From Bog-473 sp963828505 (GTDB lineage: Bacteria > Actinomycetota > Acidimicrobiia > Acidimicrobiales > RAAP-2), in the NCBI GenBank assembly GCA_963828505.1, contig CAWHFM010000009.1:62001-126000 (forward strand): 64,000 bases of DNA, in the 5' to 3' direction. Within the stretch, counting starts at the first letter, position 1, and each line of letters starts with the position of its first letter. This document shows positions 8,827 to 18,012 of this stretch, piece by piece. A program made the translations under genes and the position numbers. The notes below the pieces were generated by a model. The model had not been told where the DNA came from. It saw only the letters and a list, made by a program, of their open reading frames with translations, and did not search any database.

Positions 8827-10239
8827 GTGGGACCCGGGCGCCCCCGCATCACCGTGGTGGGCCTCGGGCCCGCCGGTGCGGAGCTGCTCGGCCCCGGCGT
8901 GGTGGAGACGATGGCGGGGGCGCCACGGATCTACTTGCGCACGGCGCGTCATCCCGCCGCGTCGTCCTTCGACTCGGCCCGGAGCTTCGACCACCTCTAC
9001 GAGTCCGCGGAGACGTTCGACGAGGTGTACGCCGCCATCGTCGACGAGCTGGTGGCAGCAGCCGAGGAAGTGGCGGCAGCCGAAGGAGGCTCCGTCGCCT
9101 ACGCCGTGCCGGGGTCTCCCCTCGTGGCGGAGCGGACCGTGGCCCTGTTGCGGGCCGACGACAGGGTGGAGGTGGACATCATCCCCGCGCTGTCGTTCCT
9201 CGACCTGGCCTGGTCCCGCCTGGGCCTCGACCCCCTGAGCGAGGGTGTTCGTCTGGTCGACGCGGCGTCGTTCGACGGCCCGGGCGAACCCGCACTCGTC
9301 GGCCAGTGCTGGACCCAGCAACTGCTCTCCAACGTGAAGCTCAGCGCGGGGGACGCGGCGGACCCGCCGCGGCCGGTGATCCTGCACCACCTCGGTCTCG
9401 ACGACGAGCTGGTCTGCGAGGTCGACTGGTGGGACCTCGACCGGACGGTGGAGCCGGACCATCTGACGTCCGTCTACATCCCGGCATCGTCCGTCTCCTC
9501 GGCGGGAGCGGAAACGGACCGGTTGGTCGCACTGATGGACACCTTGCGCCGACAGTGCCCCTGGGACCGGGCTCAGACTCACGCGACGTTGGCGCCCCAC
9601 CTGGTGGAGGAGAGCTACGAAGTGCTCGACGCCCTGACATCGCTGTCCGGCCCGCACGATGCCGCGGGCTACGCCCACCTCGAAGAGGAGCTCGGCGACC
9701 TGCTGTTCCAGATCGTGTTCCACGCCCGGCTGGCCGCCGAGTGCGACCGCTTCGACCTCGCCGGTGTCGCTCGCGGCGTCCACGACAAGCTGGTGCGCCG
9801 TCACCCGCATGTCTTCGGCGATGTTCGGGCCGACGATGTCGATCGCGTCGAGCAGAACTGGGAGGCGATCAAGAAGGAGGAGAAGGGAAGGCGTAGCGTC
9901 ACCGAGGGGATCCCGAACGGGCTCCCTGCGCTGATGCTCGCCGACAAGCTGGCCCGCAAGGCACGCTCGGTGGGACTCGATCCGGCCGGGGCCGGCGATG
10001 CCCGCGCCGCGTTGGAGACCCTGCTCGACACCGCCCCGTCGGACCGCCATCCGGACGCCCCGGCCGCGGCCGCGGGCGACGGTGACCGCCTCGTCGGCGA
10101 GCTGCTGTTCTCGGTGGTGGATCTGGCGCAGCGATCGGGTCTCGACGCCGAGCAGGCGCTCCGGAGGCACACGTTGAAGTGGCGCGATGCGATCATGGCC
10201 GCGGAGGACATCCCCGAGACGGCGGGGGAAAGCCACTAA
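8827..10239 (+). CDS. mazG: tetrapyrrole methylase / MazG nucleotide pyrophosphohydrolase fusion
   Basis: This is a two-domain protein of 470 residues. Residues about 7-210 form a SAM-dependent tetrapyrrole (corrin/porphyrin) methylase fold (ITVVGLGPAG, AYAVPGSPLVAERT). Residues about 235-390 form MazG, with the all-alpha NTP-PPase motifs LRRQCPWDRAQTHATL, EESYEVLDAL, EELGDLLFQIVFHARLA and the KLVRRHPHVFG helix. This arrangement is known from YabN of Bacillus and from actinobacteria. MazG removes non-canonical nucleoside triphosphates; the role of the methylase half in these fusions is not established. The start is GTG 8827, seven bases after the foldase gene. The C-terminus keeps a partial second MazG-like helix pair (GELLFSVVDLAQRSG). 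Confidence 0.93.
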   Translation: MGPGRPRITVVGLGPAGAELLGPGVVETMAGAPRIYLRTARHPAASSFDSARSFDHLYESAETFDEVYAAIVDELVAAAEEVAAAEGGSVAYAVPGSPLVAERTVALLRADDRVEVDIIPALSFLDLAWSRLGLDPLSEGVRLVDAASFDGPGEPALVGQCWTQQLLSNVKLSAGDAADPPRPVILHHLGLDDELVCEVDWWDLDRTVEPDHLTSVYIPASSVSSAGAETDRLVALMDTLRRQCPWDRAQTHATLAPHLVEESYEVLDALTSLSGPHDAAGYAHLEEELGDLLFQIVFHARLAAECDRFDLAGVARGVHDKLVRRHPHVFGDVRADDVDRVEQNWEAIKKEEKGRRSVTEGIPNGLPALMLADKLARKARSVGLDPAGAGDARAALETLLDTAPSDRHPDAPAAAAGDGDRLVGELLFSVVDLAQRSGLDAEQALRRHTLKWRDAIMAAEDIPETAGESH

Positions 10240-10366
10240 GTACGGGCGGCGATGTGCACGTCCGTCTCGGAACCTCCCACGAGTCGACGGCCGACACGGA
10301 TACGATGAGCTTCGCACCGTACGAAAAGCCCAGAGTCCTGGGATCGTCCACCTTCGTAGAGGAGTC

Positions 10367-11065
10367 ATGGCTGTGGGGCCAGATCAATCACGTGCTCTCG
10401 AAGCATCCGCTGATCGCGAGCGAGTGATCGAACTCGTTCAGAATCATCAATGGTTTCATTCGATCGACCTCGGGAACGGGATCGTCACGCCAGGGATCGA
10501 CAACACGTCATCTCGCGTGGAGATGATGGGTTTTCCGGACTCGTTCGCCGGAAAATCGGTGCTCGATGTCGGCTCGTACGACGGATACTTCGCCTTCGAG
10601 GCCGAGCGTCGGGGTGCAGCGCGGGTCGTGGCCTCGGACTGGTTCTGCTGGAACCTCGAGGGTATGGGCGACGGCACGGGTTTCGACATCGCCCATGCTG
10701 CCCTCGGTTCGACCGTAGAGAAGCGCGCCATCGCGGTGGAAGATCTCTCGCCCCAGACGGTCGGGGTCTTCGATGTCGTGCTCTTTCTCGGCGTCCTGTA
10801 TCACGCGCAAGACCCAATGCGATACCTCCGCAACGTCGTCTCCGTGTGCCGGGAGTCCCTGATCCTCGAGACGCATTACGACGGAGTCGACTACGACCGA
10901 CCGATGATGGTGTTCTATCCCAACGACACCCTCAACCACGACCCCTCCAACTTCTGGGGCCCGAACCCCGCCTGTGTCGAGGCCATGCTCTACGAAGTCG
11001 GCTTTGGCAAGGTTGCATTCGTCGGGAAGAACTCGAACCGGCTGGTCCTGCACGCGCATCGTTGA
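10367..11065 (+). CDS. class I SAM-dependent methyltransferase, CmoB-like
   Basis: The protein has 232 residues. SAM-binding motif I is KSVLDVGSYDGYFAFEAERR at about residue 60. FDVVLFLGVLYHAQDPMRYL is the motif IV region and resembles the CmoB/DUF1698-like group of methyltransferases. ATG 10367 is preceded by AGAGGAG at 10358-10364. The gene sits between mazG and eno, where many actinobacteria have none or a small lipoprotein gene, so it is probably an insertion. The target (tRNA, sugar or small molecule) cannot be told. With a glycan block 2.5 kb downstream, a sugar substrate is possible, but that is only inference. Confidence 0.8.
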   Translation: MAVGPDQSRALEASADRERVIELVQNHQWFHSIDLGNGIVTPGIDNTSSRVEMMGFPDSFAGKSVLDVGSYDGYFAFEAERRGAARVVASDWFCWNLEGMGDGTGFDIAHAALGSTVEKRAIAVEDLSPQTVGVFDVVLFLGVLYHAQDPMRYLRNVVSVCRESLILETHYDGVDYDRPMMVFYPNDTLNHDPSNFWGPNPACVEAMLYEVGFGKVAFVGKNSNRLVLHAHR

Positions 11066-11201
11066 GGGGCCGAGAAGAGGTTCGGATCTCCGGGCCCGGC
11101 GTGTCAGCCCCGAGCTCGTGCATGACCCCGGCGTGCTGCACCGTCAGGACTAGGCTCGGAACCGGGTTCCGCACCAGGGCCGGCACCCAAGGAGCGATGT
11201 C

Positions 11202-12497
11202 GTGAGCACCATCGAGCACGTGGTCGGACGTGAGGTCCTCGACTCCCGCGGCAACCCGACCGTCGAGGCGGAGGTGCTGCTCGACAGCGGTGGACGCGGC
11301 CGTGCCATCGCGCCGTCGGGTGCCTCGACGGGAATCCGCGAGGCGGTGGAGCTCCGTGACGGCGGCGAGCGTTACACCGGCAAGGGCGTGCGCCGCGCCG
11401 TCGCCAACGTCAACGGTGAGATCGCCGACGCGGTCGCCGGTCTCGACGCGCTGGACCAACGGCTGGTCGACTTCACCCTGATCGACCTCGACGGGACTCC
11501 TGACAAGAGCCGCCTCGGGGCCAACGCCGTGCTCGCCGTCTCCCTGGCGACGGCCAAGGCGGCCGCGGACGACCTCGGCCTCCCCTTGTTCCGCGCTCTC
11601 GGCGGCGTCAACGCCCACGTGCTCCCCGTCCCCATGCTCAACGTGCTCAACGGCGGTGCGCACGCCAAGAACTCCATCGACTTCCAGGAGTTCATGATCA
11701 TGCCCGTGGGCGCCGCTTCGTTCGCGGAAGCGCTGCGCTGGGGCTCCGAGACGTACCACGCCCTGCGGTCGGTGCTGGCCGAGCGCGGTCTGGCCACGGC
11801 CGTGGGCGACGAGGGCGGTTTCGCGCCTGACCTGCCGGCCAACGAGGACGCCGTGACCCTGCTCCTCGAGGCGATCGAGCGGGCCGGGCGCGTGCCCGGT
11901 GAGGAGGTCGCCCTCGCGCTCGACCCGGCGACCAGCGAGCTGTGGGACGACGGCGCCTACGTGCTCGCCGGTGAGGGTCGCACGCTGTCGCCGGCCGAGA
12001 TGGTCGAGTACTGGGTGGACCTCGTCGACCGCTACCCGATCCTGTCGATCGAAGACGGCATGGCAGAGGAGGACTGGGACGGCTGGGCGGCCCACACCAA
12101 GGCGCTCGGGCACCGGATCCAGCTCGTGGGGGACGACATCTTCGTGACGAACGCCGAGATTCTCGAACGGGGCATCCGGGACGGCGTGGCCAACGCGGTC
12201 CTGGTCAAGCTGAACCAGATCGGCACGTTGACCGAGACGCTGCAGACGGTTGCGGTGGCCGAGCGTTCGGCGTACCGCCCGGTGATCTCCCACCGTTCGG
12301 GCGAGACCGAGGACACGACGATCGCCGACCTCGCGGTCGCGGTGAACGCGGGGCAGATCAAGGCGGGTGCACCGGCGCGTTCGGACCGGGTCGCCAAGTA
12401 CAACCAGCTGCTCCGCATCGAAGAGGATCTCGGCGAGTCGGCCGCGTTCCCGGGTCGCTCCGCGCTGGCCGGGGTGGGTCGGCGTGGCCCGGCCTAG
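11202..12497 (+). CDS. eno: enolase
   Basis: Phosphopyruvate hydratase interconverts 2-phosphoglycerate and PEP in glycolysis. The protein has 431 residues, the normal length. Key motifs are NPTVEAEV, SGASTGIREAVELRD, MLNVLNGGAHAKNSIDFQEF, GDEGGFAPDL, SIEDGMAEEDWDGW, the loop with catalytic Lys in VLVKLNQIGTLTET, and the signature VISHRSGETEDTTIADLAV. GTG 11202 is the start; the ATG at 11197 runs into a stop after two codons. GGAG at 11191-11194 is the ribosome-binding site. The 3' end overlaps the FtsB-like gene by 14 bases. Confidence 0.98.
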   Translation: MSTIEHVVGREVLDSRGNPTVEAEVLLDSGGRGRAIAPSGASTGIREAVELRDGGERYTGKGVRRAVANVNGEIADAVAGLDALDQRLVDFTLIDLDGTPDKSRLGANAVLAVSLATAKAAADDLGLPLFRALGGVNAHVLPVPMLNVLNGGAHAKNSIDFQEFMIMPVGAASFAEALRWGSETYHALRSVLAERGLATAVGDEGGFAPDLPANEDAVTLLLEAIERAGRVPGEEVALALDPATSELWDDGAYVLAGEGRTLSPAEMVEYWVDLVDRYPILSIEDGMAEEDWDGWAAHTKALGHRIQLVGDDIFVTNAEILERGIRDGVANAVLVKLNQIGTLTETLQTVAVAERSAYRPVISHRSGETEDTTIADLAVAVNAGQIKAGAPARSDRVAKYNQLLRIEEDLGESAAFPGRSALAGVGRRGPA

Positions 12498-12987
12498 GCT
12501 CCGGCCCTCGGGCCGCCGGCGCTCGCGCCTGATCCTGTTGGGCTCGGTCGTGCTCTCGGCGGCCATCGTCGCGGCCTGGTTTCCCGCCGCGGCGCTCATC
12601 GACCAGCGCACCAGCCTGACCGGTGCGCAGGCACAGCTGGCGACGCTGCACCAGCAGGATGCCGCCCTCGGACAAGAGACGCACAGCCTGGCCGACGCCG
12701 GCGAGATCGGCCGGATCGCGCGCCAGGAGTATCAGCTGGTGAGCCCGGGCCAGCAAGCGTACGAGGTGCTCCCACCCGCGGGGGCGGCGTCGGCGGGAAC
12801 GCCCTATGCCGGCGACCCGGGGGCCAGCACGCCGACCGCACCCTCCGCCGCCGCCGAACTCCCACCGGGCAGCTCCACGACGTCCTCCTCCACCACCACC
12901 ACCACCACGACGACGGCTCCGCCGCACACCGCGCCGGAGCAGGGTCTGCTCTCGCGCATGGAGCACGCCCTCGAATTCTGGCGTTGA
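12484..12987 (+). CDS. septum formation initiator FtsB/DivIC family protein
   Basis: The protein has 167 residues. A short basic cytoplasmic start is followed by one membrane segment (about residues 17-36, LILLGSVVLSAAIVAAWFPA) and then a coiled-coil-like stretch (AQAQLATLHQQDAALGQETH). IARQEYQLVSPGQQAYEVLP follows, matching the conserved FtsB/DivIC ending. The tail is an extracytoplasmic low-complexity Pro/Ser/Thr region with a run of eight Thr. FtsB bridges FtsL and FtsQ in the divisome. GTG 12484 overlaps the eno end by 14 bases, and the stop overlaps the DUF501 start, so translation is probably coupled. The eno-ftsB-DUF501 order is the conserved actinobacterial one. Confidence 0.85.
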   Translation: MARPRLRPSGRRRSRLILLGSVVLSAAIVAAWFPAAALIDQRTSLTGAQAQLATLHQQDAALGQETHSLADAGEIGRIARQEYQLVSPGQQAYEVLPPAGAASAGTPYAGDPGASTPTAPSAAAELPPGSSTTSSSTTTTTTTTAPPHTAPEQGLLSRMEHALEFWR

Positions 12988-13439
12988 CCGGCGTCTCGGA
13001 CGACGGGGCGGCCGTGGCCGCGCTGCTCGGCCGGATCCCGGGCGGAGACTTCGAGGTCGTGTTGAGACGTCCGGACGGCCTGCCCGTGGTCATCGCCAAC
13101 GATCCGCTGCTCCGAGACGGAACCCCGATGCCCACCCGTTATTGGCTGGTCGACCAAGACCTGCGGTCGCGGGTGGGGCGCCTGGAAGCGGACGGCGGCG
13201 TGCGCGAAGCCCAGGCGGCGGTCGACGCGGCGTGCCTCGAGGCGGCGCATCGACGCTACGCCGCCGAGCGGGACCGCTTGCTGCCCGCGGCGTGGAGTGG
13301 CCCGAGGCCGAGCGGCGGGGTCGGCGGTACCCGCAAAGGTGTGAAGTGCCTCCACGCGCACCTGGCCTGGTGGCTGGCCGGAGGGAACGACCCGGTGGGT
13401 GCCTGGGTCGCGGTGCGACTGGGCCTGTCCAGGGGGTAA
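12984..13439 (+). CDS. DUF501 family protein
   Basis: The protein has 151 residues with the hallmark DUF501 segments: TPMPTRYWLVD in the first half, and GVKCLHAHLAWWLAGGNDPVG near the end with the conserved Cys/His pair. The function of the family is not established. It is almost always found between ftsB and an exopolyphosphatase gene in actinobacteria. Here it overlaps ftsB by four bases (TTG start 12984), but ppx is displaced about 7 kb downstream by a glycan gene block. The CLHAHLA motif could bind metal, but that is speculation. Confidence 0.9.
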   Translation: MTGVSDDGAAVAALLGRIPGGDFEVVLRRPDGLPVVIANDPLLRDGTPMPTRYWLVDQDLRSRVGRLEADGGVREAQAAVDAACLEAAHRRYAAERDRLLPAAWSGPRPSGGVGGTRKGVKCLHAHLAWWLAGGNDPVGAWVAVRLGLSRG

Positions 13440-13544
13440 TTCGGGGGTCGACCGCAAGTGGGCTCGGTAGACTCGCGGCGGATCCGCAACGGGTGCGCGA
13501 GCCGTGCGTGCGGACCACCCCGGCCAACCGAAAGGAAGCTCCGA

Positions 13545-14517
13545 GTGAGCGCGAAGAGCACGGCGAAGAGCGTGGGCAAACGCCTGGCCCTGCCCTTCAC
13601 CAGGAGGGTCTACGGACGGATCGACTTCCGGGCCGACCAGCTCCACGAGGAGATGGCGGCGCTGCCGGCAGTGGTCGACCAGAGAACGGCGGCGCTCCAG
13701 GCCGACATAGAAGCCCTGAATCGCTACCTGCCGACGGTCATCAACACGATCGCCTCGCAGAACGCGGCGAGCCGCGAGACAGAGCGTCAGCTCGGCGCTC
13801 TGGCCACGCGGAATTGGTTCCCTCGAGGTGGGGGCCGAAGGGCACGGCAACTCGATCGTGGACATCTTCGATCGGATCGAATTCGTGCGCCGGGAGATCC
13901 TCTTGGAGCAGCGGTATGCGGCACCGGTTTCCACAGAGGCGCCCACCGAAACGACGAAGACGGACGCGCCGGTCCGTGCTCACGTGACCAACGAGGAGAA
14001 GGTCCGCCGCATGAGGGGCAACGTGCGGCTCAACGTCGGCGCCGGACATGTGCTGCGAGACGGGTACCTCAACGTCGACTTTCGCGAGTTGCCCGGGATC
14101 GACATCGTGGCCGACATCCGCGAGCTTCCCTTCGGCCAAGAGGAAGTCAAGGAGATCTACTCGGCTCACCTCCTCGAGCACTTCCCGGTCGAGGAGCTGC
14201 GGCGGGTTGTGCTGCCGCGATGGGTCTCCCTGCTCGAGGACGGCGGCAGGCTGGTGTCCGTCGTTCCCGACGTCGAGACGATGGTCTCCGAGCACGCGGC
14301 GGGGCGCATGCCCTTCGAGGATTTCATCGAGGTGATCTACGGCGGGCAGGAGTACGAGGGTGACTTTCACTTCAGCGGCTTCTCCGAGGAGACGCTGACC
14401 GGGCTCCTCCTGGAAGCCGGCCTCGAGGAGGTCAAGGTGATTGAGGAAGGTCGGCGCAACGGCGTGTGCTACGAGATGGAGATAGAAGCGGTTCGCCGCA
14501 CTCCGTCTCCCGGATGA
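13545..14517 (+). CDS. SAM methyltransferase with N-terminal coiled region, apparent frameshift near 13,815
   Basis: The gene is read in two frames. From GTG 13545 (AAAGGAAG upstream) about 85 residues form a basic start and a helical, coil-forming stretch (QLHEEMAALPAVVDQRTAAL). Around 13,800-13,830 the frame moves on by one base into ...GHGNSIVDIFDRIEFVRREI. A class I methyltransferase domain follows, with motif I LNVGAGHVLRDGYLNVDF, LPFGQEEVKEIYSAHLLEHF and a GGRLVSVVPD strand. The total would be about 320 residues. The stop TGA overlaps the ATG of the next glycosyltransferase. Such methyltransferases with a leading coil occur in O-antigen-type loci, so a cap or sugar methylation role is plausible. 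Whether the shift is real or an error is undecided. Confidence 0.7.
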
Positions 14518-15706
14518 AGACCGTCCCCGAGCGACCCCTCCGGGTCGCTCTCTACAGCGGCATCGTCCTCGAACGTGACGCGGTGTCGATGAGCTTCTTG
14601 TGGAAGTTGCGCCTGTTGCAGCGGCTCCGAGACGAGGGACTGCCCTTCCGCGTGACCGGCTACACGCAGAGCACCGAGTACGACGACCCCGACATCCGGG
14701 TCCACCCCCATCTGGGATCCCTCGTGCGCGACCCGTCTTTCAACGCCGCCGACGTGCACGTGTTCGAATACGCGATGTGGTACGACCTCTTCGACGCTCT
14801 TCTCCTGGTGGAGCATCCTTCGCTCGTCATCGACCACAACACGACACCTCCCGAGCTCGTGGAGGACCCGGCCGGCAAGGAGGCGTGCGCAAAGGCGGCA
14901 CTCACGCGCCACAACCTGCACCTGGCCACCCGAATCGCCACCGTCGGTGAGTTCACCCGCGACCAGCTCGTCGAGATGGGCCTGGCGGCGGACCGGATCG
15001 ACGTGATACACCTGCCGCCAGTCGCCACGGCACCTGGCCCCATCCTCTCGAAGCGGTCCGGGCGGCGCGTCAATCTCCTCTACGTGGGAAGGTTCGTGGC
15101 GGCGAAAGGGATCAGCGACCTGTTCGAGGCCATGGAGCAGGTGTGGGCCACGGACCCCGACGTGCATCTCACGCTGGCGGGAAGTGTCCGCTTCTCCCAA
15201 CCCGAGATCATGGTCGCCATCGATGAGGCCCTCGCCGTCCACGGGGATCGGCTACGGGTGGTCCTGGACGCCAGCGACGAGGTCATCGCCGATCTCTTCC
15301 GCGGCGCCGATGTCTTCGTGATGCCGTCCCACCACGAGGGCTTCTGTGTTCCCGTGGTCGAGGCGATGAGCTCGGGGTGCTATGTCATCGGGTCGGACGC
15401 CGGCAACATCCCCAACGTCATGGGCGGGCTCGGGTCCGTGTTCCCCACCGGTGACACCCATGAGCTCGCGCGCGCGCCATCGACACGGTGTCGGCGCGGC
15501 TGCACCGGGCGCGGGTAGACGGACAGGAGCTCGTCCTCCCGGTGAGCAGCGGGGACATGTCGGAGCGAGAGTGGGTCGAGGCGGTGGACCACCACCTACG
15601 GGACTACTCGCACTCGAACTTCGAACGGAGATTTCTCGAGCTTCTCGGCGAGCTCTCCAGGGACGCGACGCAGGCGGTGAGCGGCATCGTCGGGTCCGTA
15701 CCGTGA
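14514..15706 (+). CDS. GT4 family glycosyltransferase, apparent frameshift near 15,470
   Basis: This is a GT-B fold glycosyltransferase related to group 1. The C-terminal Rossmann half contains LLYVGRFVAAKGISDLFEAM, DLFRGADVFVMPSHHEGFC and VPVVEAMSSGCYVIGSDAG, the E-x7-E motif that binds the donor nucleotide sugar. After GDTHELARA the frame must lose one base within the run GCGCGCGCG, then continues IDTVSARLHRARVDGQELVL to TGA at 15,704-15,706. The start ATG 14514 overlaps the upstream stop, and the end overlaps the next GTG, so this is one operon. The N-terminal half contains IDHNTTPPELVEDPAG. Donor and acceptor are unknown. In the unshifted frame the protein ends at 15,518 and loses its last helices. 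Confidence 0.75.
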
Positions 15707-17907
15707 CCTCGGTCTCCGTCGTGGTGAACACGTTCAACCGGTGCGAGAGCCTGGCCCGCACCCTGCGCGCCCTCGAATGGCTCGACTATCCCGAATTCGA
15801 GGTCATCGTCGTGGACGGGCCCTCGACCGACGGCACCGAGGCACTGCTCGACGGCCTGACCGGCCGGATAAAGCGGGCGCGTTGTCCGAACCGCAATCTC
15901 TCGGAGTCGCGCAACATCGGCATCAGGCTCGCCAGCGGGGAGATCGTGGCGTTCATCGACGACGACGCCTACCCCGATCCTGGCTGGCTGGACGCCCTGG
16001 TGGGCGCGTACGAATGGGGCGAGGTCGCCGCGGCGGGCGGACCCGTCGTGGGGCACACCGGGTACTGGCACCAATGTTGGTACTCGCGGGCGGACAGGTT
16101 CGGCAACTTCTGGACCGACTTCTGGCCGGCCGCCAACCCCACGCAGCTCCTGGCCGCTCCCCGGTCCCGCGAGTTCACGTACACCATCGGGACCAACAGC
16201 TCGTTCCGGCGCCGGATCGTGGTGGAGCTCGGCGGCTTCGACGAGGAGTTCGAGTACTACCTGGACGAGACCGACCTGTGCTGCCGCATCGTCGACGCCG
16301 GGTACGTGGTCGAGGCGCTCGACTCGGGTTTCGTATACCACAAGTTCCTCGCCAGCCACATGCGAACGAGCGCCGACGTGGTCAAGGACTGGTACCAGGT
16401 CCTGAAGAGCCGCTTTTACTTCGGTTTGAAACATGGGCTCCAGGTGGACTCCTTCGCCCGGGTGTGCGCGGAACAGTCCAAGTTCGTGGAGGTCACCAGG
16501 GCCAACGTCGAGCTGAACTTCGAAGCCGGGGTTCACGACCGCGCCACCCACGACAAATTCGAACACGACGTCGGCGCGGCGTCGGACCGTGCGCTCGAGG
16601 CCTACGTGTCGGGACGCACCCGCGAGCGCCCGCCGCGGTGGTTCGAGGAGGAGGCGGCTCCTTTCGTTCCCTACCCGACGCGGCGGCCGGCCGGTCGCAA
16701 ACTCCATGTCTGCTTCCTCTCCCAGGAGTACCCTCCCGCGCCGGTCAACGGCATCGGCCGTGTCGTGCACTCCCTCGCCACCGGACTCGCCCGGCGCGGT
16801 CATGTCGTCCGGGTGCTCACGACCGGGGAAGGACATCCGAGAGTCGACCTCGAGGACGACGTCTGGGTCCATCGGATCCCGTCCACTCCACACGTGCCTC
16901 CGGAGGGGGTCGTGGTGCCCGCCCACATCTGGGACCACTCCGCCTCCATGGTCGACGAGCTGCACCGGATTGAGGGATTCCGGCCGATCGACATCGTTCA
17001 GTGCCCGAATTGGGATTCCGAGGGCATCGCCGCAGTGCTCGAACGTCACTTCCGAACCGTCGTCGGTCTCTACACGCCACTGCGCACCGCGCTACGCGTC
17101 GATCCGGCCATGCGGAGGAACGCCGACGCGGCGCCCGACCTGTTCGCCCAACTGTTGGCTGTGGAGTCGCTGGTCTACGAGCAGGCGGACGGGTTCCTGG
17201 CCTGCGGTCCTGCCATCGTCGAGGAGGTGGAGGCGGCGTACGGCGTCACCTTCGACCGCCGGCAGCTCGGGATGGTCGCCCACGGCCTCGCCGACGAGGC
17301 GGTCGGTCACCGGAGCACTCCCGGTTCGGACCCGCCGCGCATCCTCTTCGTGGGCCGGCTCGAGGCGCGCAAGGGGATCGACACGCTTCTCGACGGCGCG
17401 ACGGCGCTCGCTACCGCAGGCACGGCTTTCGAACTGCATATCGTCGGCGACGACTCCCTGGTCGGGCCGTCGGGGCGGACCTATCGTGAGGAGTTCGAAC
17501 AGGCACACCCTGAGCTGACCGAGACCGTGCGGTTCCTCGGCCGGATCGACGACGAAGCCCTCCGGCACGAGTACTCGACCTGCGACGTGTTCGTGGCGCC
17601 TTCGCGCTTCGAGTCCTTCGGGCTGATCCTGCTCGAGGCCATGATGTTCGCCAAGCCGGTCGTGTCATCGGACATCGGTGGCATGACCGAGATCATCCGT
17701 GACGGCGTGTCGGGGTTTTTGGTGCCTCCCGACGACGCCGGCGCGCTGGTCGGCGCGCTGGCCCGGCTGTTGAATTCGCCGGCGCTGCGGGAGACCGTGG
17801 GGCGCGGCGGGCGCGAGGCGTACGAGGCCTCTTTCACGGTGGAGCGCATGGCCGAGGAGGCCGAGCGCTTCTACGAGGCGTTGGTGCGAGTCCCGGCACC
17901 CGTCTGA
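15703..17907 (+). CDS. GT2-GT4 two-domain glycosyltransferase
   Basis: The protein has 734 residues with two complete glycosyltransferase domains. Residues about 1-290 are GT2 (GT-A): VSVVVNTFNRCESLARTL, VDGPSTDGTEALL, the DXD-like IDDDAYPDPGW, then GGFDEEFEYYLDETDLCCR with the acceptor-side ED-like motif. Residues about 330-730 are GT4 (GT-B): CFLSQEYPPAPVNGIGRVVH, ILFVGRLEARKGIDTLLDGA, and APSRFESFGLILLEAMMFAK. A single chain could add two sugars in turn. GTG 15703 overlaps the preceding stop. It is the third gene in the same-strand glycan operon. Donors are unknown. Confidence 0.88.
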   Translation: MTSVSVVVNTFNRCESLARTLRALEWLDYPEFEVIVVDGPSTDGTEALLDGLTGRIKRARCPNRNLSESRNIGIRLASGEIVAFIDDDAYPDPGWLDALVGAYEWGEVAAAGGPVVGHTGYWHQCWYSRADRFGNFWTDFWPAANPTQLLAAPRSREFTYTIGTNSSFRRRIVVELGGFDEEFEYYLDETDLCCRIVDAGYVVEALDSGFVYHKFLASHMRTSADVVKDWYQVLKSRFYFGLKHGLQVDSFARVCAEQSKFVEVTRANVELNFEAGVHDRATHDKFEHDVGAASDRALEAYVSGRTRERPPRWFEEEAAPFVPYPTRRPAGRKLHVCFLSQEYPPAPVNGIGRVVHSLATGLARRGHVVRVLTTGEGHPRVDLEDDVWVHRIPSTPHVPPEGVVVPAHIWDHSASMVDELHRIEGFRPIDIVQCPNWDSEGIAAVLERHFRTVVGLYTPLRTALRVDPAMRRNADAAPDLFAQLLAVESLVYEQADGFLACGPAIVEEVEAAYGVTFDRRQLGMVAHGLADEAVGHRSTPGSDPPRILFVGRLEARKGIDTLLDGATALATAGTAFELHIVGDDSLVGPSGRTYREEFEQAHPELTETVRFLGRIDDEALRHEYSTCDVFVAPSRFESFGLILLEAMMFAKPVVSSDIGGMTEIIRDGVSGFLVPPDDAGALVGALARLLNSPALRETVGRGGREAYEASFTVERMAEEAERFYEALVRVPAPV

Positions 17908-18012
17908 CCGACTGGCTAGCGTCGGCCATGTGCACGCCGCCGGTACGCGTCTCCGTGCGGGGAGCGAGAGCGTGCCGCTGATCCGGTCTCCGGAACGTGG
18001 AGGCACTCCAGT

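Noticed and set aside
12880..12930. Run of Thr codons near the FtsB-like C-terminus as a possible programmed slippage site
   Set aside because: Frames before and after agree with one protein, and such Thr-rich exported tails are common.
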